Shown here: positions 25,075 to 33,536 of the stretch, in pieces
Numbering within the stretch: the stretch's first letter is position 1
Layout of the letters: each line of letters begins with the position of its first letter
DNA from: a bacterium
GTDB taxonomy: Bacteria > Planctomycetota > Planctomycetia > Kolteriales > Kolteriaceae
NCBI GenBank assembly: GCA_019748235.1
Contig: JAIEPU010000078.1
Location: 1-42,187, forward strand
Direction of reading: 5' to 3'
DNA length: 42,187 bases
Program-made: the position numbers and the translations under genes
Notes under the pieces: generated by a model
The model's database searches: none
What the model was told of the DNA's origin: nothing
What the model saw: only the letters and a program-made list of their open reading frames with translations

Positions 25075-25178
25075 GATCAAGTTCCCCGTCAGGTATTTCT
25101 AGCCACGAAGATAACGTCTTCGTTCGCGAATTGCGATGATTTGATGGTCGAAAACGTATCCTTGCCACTGTCGTCCCC

Positions 25179-25320
25179 GGGTGGCCCAGGCAACTCGTTG
25201 CCTGGGTTGCGAAGCAACAAGAGGGCTGAATACTTGACAATAAGCACATGGCTTGCGTCAGGTAGAAAACACTCCCTCTTGCGCCTTTGGCATCCAGACA
25301 ACAAGTTGTCTGGACCACCC
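25179..25320. repeat. Two-hairpin palindromic element (REP-doublet-like)
   Basis: Outer ends GGGTGG (25179-25184) and CCACCC (25315-25320) complement each other. Just inside are two near-perfect hairpins: CCCAGGCAAC-tc-GTTGCCTGGG (25185-25206) and CCAGACAAC-aa-GTTGTCTGG (25294-25313). The ~87-bp centre has no obvious structure. The plan is the same as the 12049-12122 element but with other sequence, and the element ends 7 bp before the tandem palindromes. It occupies most of the 525-bp gap between ilvE and the Usp gene, which has no coding sequence. Confidence 0.75.
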
Positions 25321-25327
25321 AGCCATC

Positions 25328-25596
25328 TGAACCTGTTGTTTAGAGTCGAATCCCACCATTATCGTCGATCTTTGATCTCCGTAATGGCGGGGACCCTACA
25401 ACTCTACAACAGGGTCTTATGAGCCTATTGCAATGGGCTTTTACCCACGGCCTGCGTCGATCTTCGATCTCCTTGACCATGGGGTCCCTAAAGCTCTGCA
25501 ATAAGCCTCTTGAACCTGTTGTTTAGAGTCGAATCCCACCATTATCGTCGATCTTTGATCTCCGTAATGGCGGGGACCCTACGACTCTACAACAGG
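25328..25596. repeat. Three tandem palindromic units of about 86 bp
   Basis: Unit A (25328-25413) and unit C (25511-25596) differ at one base in 86. Unit B (25421-25506) is a diverged copy sharing the centre TCGATCTtyGATCTCC and overall plan. Each unit is itself an imperfect hairpin: outer arms CCTGTTGT / ACAACAGG in A and C, and CCTATTGCA / TGCAATAAG in B, with AGAGTCG and ACCATTA/TAATGG sections pairing further in and a GATC-ttt-GATC tip. The outer arms of B differ from A and C on both sides so that pairing is kept. Unit C ends 3 bp from the ilvE stop codon. Apparent reading frames across the copies are repeats of the same non-coding sequence. Confidence 0.85.
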
Positions 25597-25599
25597 TTG

Positions 25600-26460
25600 T
25601 TACTCCCCCTTGGCGAGCTTGGTGAAGCGGGCCTTGAGGTCCTTGAAGATTGGGCCCGGCTTGCCGTTGCCGATCACGCGGTTGTCGACCTTCACGACAG
25701 GAATCACCTCGGCCGCGGTGCCGGTGAGGAAGATCTCGTCGGCGATGTACACATCGTGCCGAGTGAGTGACAGCTCCTCGGTCGGATAGCCGGCTGCGCG
25801 GCTCAACTCGAGCACCGCGTTCCGGGTAATTCCCTCTAGAATTCCCGCCTCGAGCGACGGCGTGAGAACCCGTCCTTCTCGAACCAGGAAGATGTTGTCT
25901 CCCGTGCACTCGGCAATCTCACCCTTGTGATTGACCATGAGCGCTTCCGGGCAACCGGCAAGCTGCCCCTCAACTTTCGCGAGGATATTGTTCAAGTAGT
26001 TCAGCGACTTGATGCGCGGATTGAGGGCGTTCGGATGATTCCGAATCGTCGCGACGCTGATGATGTCGAGGCCGCGCTCGTAGAGCTCTTCCGGATAAAG
26101 CTGAATGGTGTCGGCGATGATGATGACCTGTGGATCGCTCGTCTTGCGGATATCGAGTCCCAGAGCGCCGGCTCCGCGGGTGACGACGACCCGAATGTAG
26201 CTGTTGACCAGCCCATTGACCGAGACCGTCTTTTCGATGTCGGCTGCCATTTGATCTTGCGAGATCGGAATCTGCAGCATGATCGCTTGAGCGGACTCGT
26301 AGAGCCGCTTCACGTGTTCTTTCAGACGGAAAACTTTACCGTTGTAGGAGCGAATACCTTCGAACACGCCGTCGCCGTAGAGCAAGCCGTGATCGTAGAC
26401 GCTGACCTTTGCTTCATCCTTCGGGTAAAACTTGCCGTTGATGTAGATTTGCAGTGACAT
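25600..26460 (-). CDS. ilvE: Branched-chain amino acid aminotransferase
   Basis: A 286-residue fold-type IV PLP aminotransferase that interconverts leucine, isoleucine or valine with their 2-oxo acids. Features: YDHGLLYGDGVFEGIRSY (substrate-side loop), the Schiff-base Lys151 in RIKSLNYLNN, EALMVNHKGEIAECTGDNIFLV, and the phosphate-binding GILEGITR and FLTGTAAEV. The length and the short N-terminus suit the archaeal/bacterial IlvE subgroup, which can also resemble D-amino acid transaminase; the EGIRSY motif and the neighbours do not decide this fully. It is monocistronic in appearance: 140 bp or more of non-coding sequence lies on each side, and palindromic unit C begins 3 bp after its stop and may stabilise or end the transcript. 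Confidence 0.92.
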   Translation of the reverse strand: MSLQIYINGKFYPKDEAKVSVYDHGLLYGDGVFEGIRSYNGKVFRLKEHVKRLYESAQAIMLQIPISQDQMAADIEKTVSVNGLVNSYIRVVVTRGAGALGLDIRKTSDPQVIIIADTIQLYPEELYERGLDIISVATIRNHPNALNPRIKSLNYLNNILAKVEGQLAGCPEALMVNHKGEIAECTGDNIFLVREGRVLTPSLEAGILEGITRNAVLELSRAAGYPTEELSLTRHDVYIADEIFLTGTAAEVIPVVKVDNRVIGNGKPGPIFKDLKARFTKLAKGE

Positions 26461-26744
26461 TCGTTGGTTCCGTTCCCCATCCCGCTTCGGTTCAGTTTAC
26501 CATTCGATCCGGCGACCGACTTGGTCAAAGTGACAGCCTTCCGTACGATTCCAACCCCTACCATTCTCGTACCTTTCTTGGAAAATGACGCCGTTCGACA
26601 AGTCATTCGCAAAATCGGCCCATTGCGAAGTGGAACCGATGATCCCAAAATGCGACAGATTCCGGTCTTCGCTTCGATTGGGGCGGACCATTCGACACGC
26701 AGGATTTGGAAGAGGATCGCGCGAAATCTGAGGGGGATAGGTAG

Positions 26745-27413
26745 ATGCGGCAAATTGTTGTGTTGATATTGACGACGATGACAGCGGCGCACGGCTGGTT
26801 GAATGCCGATGAGCCCAACCTTCCCTTGGTTTATGTGAGCGATTTCGCGAAGGAGGGGCTGAACGGTTGGCTCCCCACCGACTCCAAGGCCTGGCGAGTG
26901 AGTCAGTCCGGGGATAAGACGGTCCTCGATGTCTTTCAGAAGAGCAACTATAAGCCCAAGGTTCGCTCACCCGAGGGAATGGCCATTCTTGAATCCCCCG
27001 TCGTTGAAGATTTCGTGCTCGATGTGAAGTTTCAAAGTACGACACGGAATTACAATCACCGTGACCTTTGCCTCTTCTTCGGCTATCAGGACCCGGAGCA
27101 CTTTTACTACGTCCATTTCGGCCGCAAGTCGGACCCTCATTCGAACTCGATTTTCATCGTGGATGGAAAGCCCCGATTGTCGATCGCCAAGGAGCGAACG
27201 GACGGGACGAATTGGACCGACGATTGGCATAAGGCACGCATCAAGCGGGATGCGAAATCGGGACGAATCGAAGTCTATTTCGATGATATGACCAAGCCGT
27301 CGATGGTGGCCGAAGACAAGACATTCACGAAGGGAAAGATCGGCCTCGGTTCGTTCGATGACACCGGGCTTTTCGAAGAGGTAAAACTCTCAGGAATCAT
27401 CGCGAAGCCGTGA
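26745..27413 (+). CDS. Secreted LamG/DUF1080-like beta-sandwich protein
   Basis: A 222-residue protein with a signal peptide (about residues 1-21) and one concanavalin-like jelly-roll domain. Typical strand segments are LESPVVEDFVLDVKFQS, DLCLFFGYQDPEHFYYVHFGR, HKARIKRDAKSGRIEVYFDD and KGKIGLGSFDDTGLFEEVKLSG. This fold occurs in the abundant planctomycete DUF1080 / 3-keto-disaccharide hydrolase-like proteins, usually bound to polysaccharides. No catalytic residues stand out, so binding is as likely as hydrolysis. The ATG follows GGGGGATAG. It is convergent with the thioredoxin-like gene, with 8 bp between the stops. Confidence 0.83.
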   Translation: MRQIVVLILTTMTAAHGWLNADEPNLPLVYVSDFAKEGLNGWLPTDSKAWRVSQSGDKTVLDVFQKSNYKPKVRSPEGMAILESPVVEDFVLDVKFQSTTRNYNHRDLCLFFGYQDPEHFYYVHFGRKSDPHSNSIFIVDGKPRLSIAKERTDGTNWTDDWHKARIKRDAKSGRIEVYFDDMTKPSMVAEDKTFTKGKIGLGSFDDTGLFEEVKLSGIIAKP

Positions 27414-27421
27414 GAAAATGA

Positions 27422-27943
27422 CTATGGGTTATCAGGGGGTTTAACGATTTCAGCGGCAATGGCATTCTCGTCGAGCTTACCCCGGAAGAGAACGGCATGC
27501 TGAGCGCCCGGTTTGTAAATCGCGATCAGAGGAAAAGCCTCTTCTCCTAATTCATGAAGTGCCTCGACGGCAGGGCTTCCTGGGGTATTCGCATCAGCCA
27601 GAAGCAGCCGGACGTGAAAATCATCGAATAGGTGGGAAAGGCGGTCGCTCGAGCAAAGAGCGACTCGATTTTGAAGGGATTGTGGGCTCCAATTCGCCAC
27701 GAAGTGGACCAAGATCAACTGATTCTGATCCCGGAGTGACGAGAGCTTCGGTTTGCTGAAGGGCTGCCATTCGGGGCCTTCGGGACTTGTTTGATAGATC
27801 GTGCTGTCTTCGAACCAGTTCTTTCGATCAATTCCGGCAAATCGTAAGACGAGAAACGTCATCAGAATGATGGCAACCGTCGGCCCAAGGAGATACCGGA
27901 AGAGGGTCGATTCCCAAATGGCCCAGCGGCTGATCGGCAACAT
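27422..27943 (-). CDS. Membrane-anchored thioredoxin-fold protein lacking the active-site cysteines
   Basis: A 173-residue protein with one N-terminal membrane helix (about 14-34) and a C-terminal domain that reads like the DsbD gamma thioredoxin domain: LILVHFVANWSPQSLQNRVAL, then LFDDFHVRLLLADANTPGSPAVEALHELGEEAFPLIAIYKPG. Where DsbD-type domains have WCxxC, this has Trp85-Ser-Pro-Gln-Ser89, with both cysteines replaced by serine. The Phe-Pro cis-proline region is kept. It should therefore be redox-inactive and serve in binding or as a chaperone-like partner. The domain would face the periplasm by the usual positive-inside logic, but the N-terminus (MLPISRW) has few charges, so orientation is uncertain. 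It stands alone. Confidence 0.8.
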   Translation of the reverse strand: MLPISRWAIWESTLFRYLLGPTVAIILMTFLVLRFAGIDRKNWFEDSTIYQTSPEGPEWQPFSKPKLSSLRDQNQLILVHFVANWSPQSLQNRVALCSSDRLSHLFDDFHVRLLLADANTPGSPAVEALHELGEEAFPLIAIYKPGAQHAVLFRGKLDENAIAAEIVKPPDNP

Positions 27944-28166
27944 TCCCTCTTCATCCCTTTTTACTGTTCTGAAATTGGAACCGAGTTAGACTCGAACAGC
28001 ATTTTATGGCGACGGCGGCGTCGGCAGGGCCTAAAGGGCTGTTTCTGCGGCCGCAGATATGTCGTACTGTTAAACCGCCCGGTTTGGGGGGTACGTCCCA
28101 TTCTCATTCAATGGCCGGACGGCGTTGGCCGACCCGCTTTGATTCTATTACTCGAAGGCTCGCTTC

Positions 28167-28874
28167 ATGTTCGACATCGACACTCAATTCTTCCTGTTGG
28201 CCAATGTCGGCGAATGGGTCAGTTTCTTCACCAAGTTCGTCCTGCACATGGACGAACAACTCCCACTCCTCATCAAGGATTACGGAGCCTGGATCTATCT
28301 CTTTCTATTCCTGATTATCTTTTGCGAGACGGGCCTTGTTGTCACACCCATTCTTCCCGGTGACTCGCTTCTCTTCGCGACGGGGATGGTGGCGGCGGTT
28401 GGGGATCTGAACGTTCCGCTTCTCCTCATTCTTTTGTCGATCGCGGCGGTGCTCGGCGATGCGGTGAACTATACCGTGGGGAATTTTCTGGGGCCGAAAG
28501 TGCTGAATGGGAAGTACCCATTCCTCCGGAAGGAGTATCTCGACAAGACGCAAGCCTTTTACGACAAGTACGGCGGTAAGGCGATCATCCTTGCCCGGTT
28601 CGTTCCAATCGTTCGAACATTTGCTCCCTTCCTCGCGGGGGTGGGGAAGATGTCGTATGTTCGCTTCGCGACGTTCAATGTGGTCGGTGGAGTTGCTTGG
28701 ATCTCCATCTTCGTGATTGCGGGCGTTCTCTTAGGCGAGGTCGAATTCGTTAAGAAACACCTCACCGAGATCACGCTGTTCATCGTGTTCGTGTCCGTCG
28801 TGCCGATCATCATCGAGCTTTGGAAGGCTCGTCGCGAAGGTGCGGCCAAGAAGGAATTAGAGTCGGTGTCGTAG
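28167..28874 (+). CDS. DedA-family membrane protein
   Basis: A 235-residue polytopic protein of the DedA (SNARE-associated Golgi/VTT) family. Recognisable parts are FCETGLVVTPILPGDSLLFATGMVA, GDAVNYTVGNFLG, the helix-loop region YDKYGGKAIILARFVPIVRTFAPFLAGVGKMSY, and NVVGGVAWISIFVIAG. The last section includes the conserved Arg pair (ARF.P..R). DedA proteins act as lipid flippases, including for undecaprenyl phosphate, and maintain the proton motive force. GAAGG lies 7 nt before the ATG. It is flanked by gaps of over 200 bp on both sides and appears monocistronic. Confidence 0.92.
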   Translation: MFDIDTQFFLLANVGEWVSFFTKFVLHMDEQLPLLIKDYGAWIYLFLFLIIFCETGLVVTPILPGDSLLFATGMVAAVGDLNVPLLLILLSIAAVLGDAVNYTVGNFLGPKVLNGKYPFLRKEYLDKTQAFYDKYGGKAIILARFVPIVRTFAPFLAGVGKMSYVRFATFNVVGGVAWISIFVIAGVLLGEVEFVKKHLTEITLFIVFVSVVPIIIELWKARREGAAKKELESVS

Positions 28875-29110
28875 GCTCGGTTTACTGATGGAATCAATAA
28901 CTCGGCCCCCCATGAGACGACGAGAGCACGCGACGCCTCACGATTGCGAGATGGATCAGGCCCTAGATCGGGAGGCCTCTACGATCAATCCCGCGGTTCG
29001 CACAGGCAACAACACGCAGCACTCACCGACGGCGCTGTTGCGGGAGTCGCGACCGAGCATTGGCGATTTCCCAGGGCTTCATTAGAACTCGAAAAATATG
29101 AGGGGCGGGG

Positions 29111-30775
29111 ATGGATCAAAATCGTCAGACCGGTTTGGATACGATCCAGGACGACGAATCACCCGACCGCAGTCATTGGTTGCACCTGTTGCTGCTAACC
29201 GCGCTGGTATTGCAACTCTGCTGGATGCTGAATGCCTATCCGCATTGGAAGGAGCCCAATTCCGCGAGCCGTGTTTATCTGTCCGTCGCCATGGCCGAAT
29301 ATGGTACGTTTCAAATTGACAAGTGCCTATCGACCTATGGCGACACACTCGACAAAGCTCTCTACCAAAATCATTTCTACTCCGACAAGGCACCGGGAAC
29401 GTCGTTTCTGTTCGTTCCTGTCACTTGGGTCGTTGCCGCCATTTCTCCCGCGTCCATCAATATGCAGACTCTGTTCATCGCCTTACGAATCCTGTGCGTG
29501 TCGCTGCCGACGATCGGATTTTGGTGGTTGACGCTCCCTTGGTTTCGCGCGTGGACGGGGCGCGAAGATCGAGCGATCGCCGTCGTGGCCGCTGGTGCCC
29601 TCGGCACCAATTTCTACATCTATTCGACGCAGCTCTTCGCGCACGTTCCTGCGGCATGGTTTCTCTTTCTGGCCTTCTTGAGCGTTCGTCGCTGTTGGAC
29701 CCACCCGGATCTGAAGGGTCAATTAGCCCCCGGCCTTTTGGGAGGAGCATTAGCGGGGGTGGCATTCCTGAACGACTACGTGGTCATGGTAGCCGTCGCC
29801 ACTTTAGGGATCGCCACCTTTCTGCCCCGTTTCAATTGGAAACAGGCGCTTGCTTTTGGCCTCGGCCTGGCACCGTCGCTGGTAGTCTGGATGGGATACA
29901 ACTGGGTTTGCTTTGGCCATCCCCTTAAGACTGGGTTCGTTTACCATGCGTCACCCATATATGGCAACCTCTACGATTCGGGCTTCTTAGGCATGCAACA
30001 GATCGACTTATTGTCAGCGATCGGCATGCTGTTCTCGCCGGCGAGGGGGATGTGCTTCCTGTCGCCGATACTTGCATTGGCACCGATTGGTTGGTGGCGA
30101 CAGATTCGCGGCGGGACCTTTCGTGCTGACGCGATATGCTCGGCAGCAATCGTTATCGGACTACTTTTATTTGCGATGACGACGATCGACTGGCGTGGCG
30201 GTTGGGGAATCGGCACACGTTATCTTGTCGCGACGGTTCCATTCCTCATGGTGGGTATCGCAGGGGCGGTTCGCGAACTCAATGCGAGTCACCCCCTGTC
30301 GATCGTTTTTGGAGGGCTCGCCATCGTTGGTGTCGTGCTGGCGGCAATGGCGTCGGTGACGGTGCCGTTGTTTCCACAAGACTTCCACAACCCATTTTTC
30401 ACGCTGGTTTGGCCTCTGTTACGTGACGGCTATATCGCACCTCACCTAGGTAGTTTTGCCGGACCGATCGTCGGGCTGTTACCTTATCTCATGGGGGTGT
30501 TGTTGACTCTTCTCTTGGTATCGACATCTGGCGCCGCACGTGGCATGGCCGACAAGATCGTCTCTGTCTCTCTTTGCATCATGTTGGCGGGGATCGTGTT
30601 GGCTTGGCAAACGACAATGCCAGAGCCATCCCGTGACTGGTTGGCTCGCGACGTGGCGCGGGCTGAAGTAATCGGTCGTTTGGGTTACTTTGATGCCGCT
30701 GCCCGCGAAATGAGTGACTTGCAAAACATTGGATCGCAATTACCTTCACCACCTGCAGTACCGAGCTCAAAATGA
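29111..30775 (+). CDS. Polytopic membrane glycosyltransferase-like protein (GT39/GT87-like fold)
   Basis: A 554-residue integral membrane protein with about 11 hydrophobic helices and a soluble N-terminal 30 residues. After helix 1 comes a periplasmic loop with SRVYLSVAMAEYGTFQID...LYQNHFYSDKAPGTSFL, the place where lipid-sugar transferases of the GT-C class keep an acidic DxD/E-type pair; the Tyr-Ser-Asp-Lys-Ala-Pro-Gly sequence is typical of planctomycete homologues. Such enzymes use polyprenyl-phosphate sugars on the periplasmic side. The sugar and acceptor are unknown and family assignment is by general layout. The start has GAGGGGCGGGG before it. The stop overlaps the next start as ATGA, coupling it to a TPR protein. 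Confidence 0.75.
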   Translation: MDQNRQTGLDTIQDDESPDRSHWLHLLLLTALVLQLCWMLNAYPHWKEPNSASRVYLSVAMAEYGTFQIDKCLSTYGDTLDKALYQNHFYSDKAPGTSFLFVPVTWVVAAISPASINMQTLFIALRILCVSLPTIGFWWLTLPWFRAWTGREDRAIAVVAAGALGTNFYIYSTQLFAHVPAAWFLFLAFLSVRRCWTHPDLKGQLAPGLLGGALAGVAFLNDYVVMVAVATLGIATFLPRFNWKQALAFGLGLAPSLVVWMGYNWVCFGHPLKTGFVYHASPIYGNLYDSGFLGMQQIDLLSAIGMLFSPARGMCFLSPILALAPIGWWRQIRGGTFRADAICSAAIVIGLLLFAMTTIDWRGGWGIGTRYLVATVPFLMVGIAGAVRELNASHPLSIVFGGLAIVGVVLAAMASVTVPLFPQDFHNPFFTLVWPLLRDGYIAPHLGSFAGPIVGLLPYLMGVLLTLLLVSTSGAARGMADKIVSVSLCIMLAGIVLAWQTTMPEPSRDWLARDVARAEVIGRLGYFDAAAREMSDLQNIGSQLPSPPAVPSSK

Positions 30776-31254
30776 GTAGAGCCTTACTGAGCGGATTCTT
30801 TTGCCTGATTGGCGTCATCCTGTTGATGATCGCCTTTCGCGCCGCGGCATGGCGTTACCAACCGTACTATAAGCTAGAGACTAATCTTGCTGAGCGGCAA
30901 ACCAGTATGGCCGCTTTATTAGCTAATGCGAAGCAAACAAAGTTGGCGACGGATCTCGCGCGGAAGGCGACCGAGACCGACCCGAATTGGGCACAGGCGC
31001 ATTACATGCTGGCTACGCTCTTCGCGATCGACAATCGGAAAAAGGAGGCCATGCTGGAGTACAGTCGGGCGATTCGTTGCAAACCGGATTGGATTGAACC
31101 TCGGATCAATCTCGGAATTCTATTGGGGCAGTCCGGCCTGCTTGAAGAAGCCGCCGAGCAGTTTCGCGCCGCCGGCGATGATCCCAATGCACGCCGTAAT
31201 CTGGAACTCACGGAACAAGCAATCAAAGATCGAAAACGACGACGCCGGCCCTAG
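30772..31254 (+). CDS. TPR protein with N-terminal membrane anchor
   Basis: A 160-residue protein: one N-terminal membrane helix (about residues 5-25), a short spacer, then at least two tetratricopeptide repeats, recognisable by DPNWAQAHYMLATLFAIDNRKKEAMLEYSRAIRCKPDWIEPRINLGILL and the following QSGLLEEAAEQFRAAGDDP. The C-terminus is basic (KDRKRRRRP). Start and stop of the preceding membrane-protein gene overlap (ATGA), so this is probably a dedicated partner of that enzyme, docking it to something. Codon use looks like its neighbours. Alternatives such as a general chaperone-like scaffold cannot be excluded. Confidence 0.8.
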   Translation: MSRALLSGFFCLIGVILLMIAFRAAAWRYQPYYKLETNLAERQTSMAALLANAKQTKLATDLARKATETDPNWAQAHYMLATLFAIDNRKKEAMLEYSRAIRCKPDWIEPRINLGILLGQSGLLEEAAEQFRAAGDDPNARRNLELTEQAIKDRKRRRRP

Positions 31255-31298
31255 AATTCTGACATAGTGATGTCACCGCCGCCGAATCCTTCATGGCC

Positions 31299-31322
31299 TT
31301 CTCAACGAGTCGTTATTGAGAA
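31299..31322. terminator. Inverted repeat between convergent genes
   Basis: TTCTCAA (31299-31305) and TTGAGAA (31316-31322) with a 10-base centre, in the 137-bp gap between the TPR gene and the ClC gene that converge here. It is AT-rich and weak, but its location suits a bidirectional terminator. Confidence 0.35.
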
Positions 31323-31391
31323 ACTTTCATCATCAGGAACACTGGCTTTGATGAGATTGGTCAAAGCACCAATTCTCCCAGTCAGGATTGA

Positions 31392-33251
31392 TCAAACAAA
31401 CGATTTCACTTGCTGCCTGATCGCATGAATGCGATCGAGGTAGATGGAGAATAGGTCTTTCCGCCGAAGCATGCCGATCAGCCGCTTGGGGTTGGCGGGA
31501 TCGACAACTGGCAATTCATCGTGATTGAATTGAGTGAATCGCTCGAGTGCGACGTTCAAATCATCTTTGGGTGAGATGGTGACGGGCGGTCCGGACATCG
31601 CGTCAGCCGCGATCGCGAGATCAAGCAGTGGACCGTCTGACAAATAACGCCAAACATCGTTCGCGGTGAAAATTCCTTCCAGTTCTCCCTTCCCGTTGAC
31701 GACTGGAAAGTAGTTTTGGCGGTGATCATTGAGAATCTGAGCAATCTCACGAAAGCTCGCATCCTCACGAACAGTGACCTGCGGTTCGAGAGGAATGCTT
31801 TCGACCAAAATGCCTTCCAGGACATCGATCTGCCGATCGCCGAAATGAGCGGGTGAATCGATGCGCGAAGGGACCTGCTTCGAGTAGAGTGTCCAGCGAC
31901 GGCAAAAGACAAAGCAGAGTGTCGAAACCCACATCGTCGGCAGAAGTAGTCGATAATCTCCTGTCAGTTCTGAAACCATCACGATCGTCGAGAGTGGAGC
32001 ATGAGCGCAGCCGGAAAAGAACCCCGCCATGCCGACGATGGCGAAGACCTCGGGCTTTGGTGTGATGCCCGGCCAGTGCTGATTCATGAAGAGCCCGACC
32101 GCGCCGCTGACGCATCCTCCGATGACAAGCGACGGACCGAAAACCCCCGCCGATCCCCCGGAACTGATCGTGAGTGAAGTTGTCAAAATCTTGATCAGTC
32201 CGACTGATAAGAGAAGCGGGATTCCCACCGACGCGCAGTCGGTGAACGTCGATTGCAACAGGCCATATCCGGTCGTCAGGACGGCGAGGGCGCGCATGTC
32301 ATTGCCATATAGGTGATAAAGGCCAAGAGCCGTCAGCCCGGCGAGAAATGCTCCTAGAGCGGGCTTAAGCGGCTTGGGGAGTGGGATTCGCGTAAAAACA
32401 TGATGCGTACCATAAAAGAATCGGATGTAGAAAATCCCCACTATGACGAGCACAACCGCGAGGAGAGCAAGGGGAATAAGCTCCATCGGCGATTGCAACG
32501 TGTAGTTGATCGAATTGCCGAAGAGGGGATCGTAGCGTTTCTCTGTCGAGATGCTCCGCGTATAGACCGAGTAGGCGACGGTGGAAGTGATGACCGATGG
32601 AACGATCACGTCCGATTCGATGTCGGCATCTCGATAAAGAATCTCTGCCGCGAAGATGGCTCCGGCTAAGGGTGCCCGGAAGATCGCTCCGATCCCCCCC
32701 GCTAAACCGGCGGCGAGTAGAATACGACGATCACGAGCCGGTAATCCGAGCCAGACCGCAAGCAGCGAACCGAACCCAGCACCAATCTGGGCGATCGGCC
32801 CTTCGCGTCCGCCCGATCCGCCGGTCCCGATCGTAATGGCGGACGCAATCATCTTTACCAGCGGAATACGCGCGCGGATGATTCCCTTTTTTTGGTGGTA
32901 CGCCTCGATCGCAGCATCGGTGCCATGTCCCTCTGCTTCCGGCGCGAATGTGAAGACGAGAATTCCCGAGATGAAGCCGCCCAGCGTGATGCAACCGATG
33001 AGGAGAAGTGGCGAGAAGTCGGCGGGCGTCGCCTGAAAGATGTTCTCCTCACCAAGGGGTTGAAGCGGTGCGTAGCCCGCGATGCTGACAAGTGTAAATA
33101 GGGCGACGAGCTGTGACAGGAACTGAAAGGCGATTGCTCCCAGGCCGGCAATGACTCCGACCACGGCGTACATCAGGAACCGGGAGCCGGTATGACGCCA
33201 AGTCGCACCAAAATGGGGCCGGACGAAAAACGAAGGGTGACGAACGTTCAT
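31392..33251 (-). CDS. ClC-family chloride channel/transporter with CBS pair
   Basis: A 619-residue protein: about 18 short helices to residue 450, then a cytoplasmic tail with two CBS domains (from about 480). The selectivity motifs are visible: GTGGSGGREGPIAQIG with the gating Glu150, and SAGVFGPSLVIGG. The first anion motif is GHGTDAAI instead of GSGIPE. At the place of the internal proton glutamate (E203 of E. coli ClC) the sequence is FAAEIL, with Ile where the second Glu would be. That is seen in some ClC channels and fluoride or uncoupled types; a proton-uncoupled channel is possible but not shown. GGAAGGGGTG precedes the ATG. It is convergent with the TPR gene. Confidence 0.9.
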   Translation of the reverse strand: MNVRHPSFFVRPHFGATWRHTGSRFLMYAVVGVIAGLGAIAFQFLSQLVALFTLVSIAGYAPLQPLGEENIFQATPADFSPLLLIGCITLGGFISGILVFTFAPEAEGHGTDAAIEAYHQKKGIIRARIPLVKMIASAITIGTGGSGGREGPIAQIGAGFGSLLAVWLGLPARDRRILLAAGLAGGIGAIFRAPLAGAIFAAEILYRDADIESDVIVPSVITSTVAYSVYTRSISTEKRYDPLFGNSINYTLQSPMELIPLALLAVVLVIVGIFYIRFFYGTHHVFTRIPLPKPLKPALGAFLAGLTALGLYHLYGNDMRALAVLTTGYGLLQSTFTDCASVGIPLLLSVGLIKILTTSLTISSGGSAGVFGPSLVIGGCVSGAVGLFMNQHWPGITPKPEVFAIVGMAGFFSGCAHAPLSTIVMVSELTGDYRLLLPTMWVSTLCFVFCRRWTLYSKQVPSRIDSPAHFGDRQIDVLEGILVESIPLEPQVTVREDASFREIAQILNDHRQNYFPVVNGKGELEGIFTANDVWRYLSDGPLLDLAIAADAMSGPPVTISPKDDLNVALERFTQFNHDELPVVDPANPKRLIGMLRRKDLFSIYLDRIHAIRQQVKSFV

Positions 33252-33392
33252 ATCGTTGTCACCCCTTCCGTAAAGGCACGTTACAGTATTCCCGATCCTC
33301 GAAAAGATACTCTATGCGGCGCTCCCGCTCGATTCGGATTCTCAAACAATCTCGACAGTGGTCGGCGCATTCCGAACCCTAACCGCAAACTC

Positions 33393-33536
33393 GTGTCAAA
33401 CTACCTATTTCTCCTTGCCTGGCTCCTTTTGCTCTTTACGGTGATCGGAGAGATGGCTATCGGAAAACTATTGCCGGAGGGATCGATGGTTCTCGATGGG
33501 GGAAGGGAGTTGCGATGCTTGTTGACCGCTCCCTGA
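33393..33536 (+). CDS. Possible small membrane protein upstream of folP
   Basis: A 47-codon frame from GTG 33393 reads as one hydrophobic helix (NYLFLLAWLLLLFTVIGEMA) followed by a short polar tail, overlapping the folP start by 22 nt. No ribosome binding site is clear, and no family is recognised. The hydrophobic run and the overlap with folP argue for translational coupling; against it are the weak start and chance. It could equally be leader sequence. Confidence 0.3.
   Translation: MSNYLFLLAWLLLLFTVIGEMAIGKLLPEGSMVLDGGRELRCLLTAP

Noticed and set aside
25328-25596. CRISPR array
   Set aside because: Units are long internal palindromes of about 86 bp in three copies, without unique spacers or cas genes.
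25069-25770. Paired similar small proteins (starting MNLLFRVESHH and a near-copy)
   Set aside because: They are translations of the two 86-bp palindromic repeat copies; the 183-bp spacing keeps the frame only as far as the repeat, and the frames have no start signals.
33192-33536. 114-codon frame including 33192
   Set aside because: Its first half is antisense to the ClC start and has no family; only the last 47 codons are kept as a low-confidence possibility.
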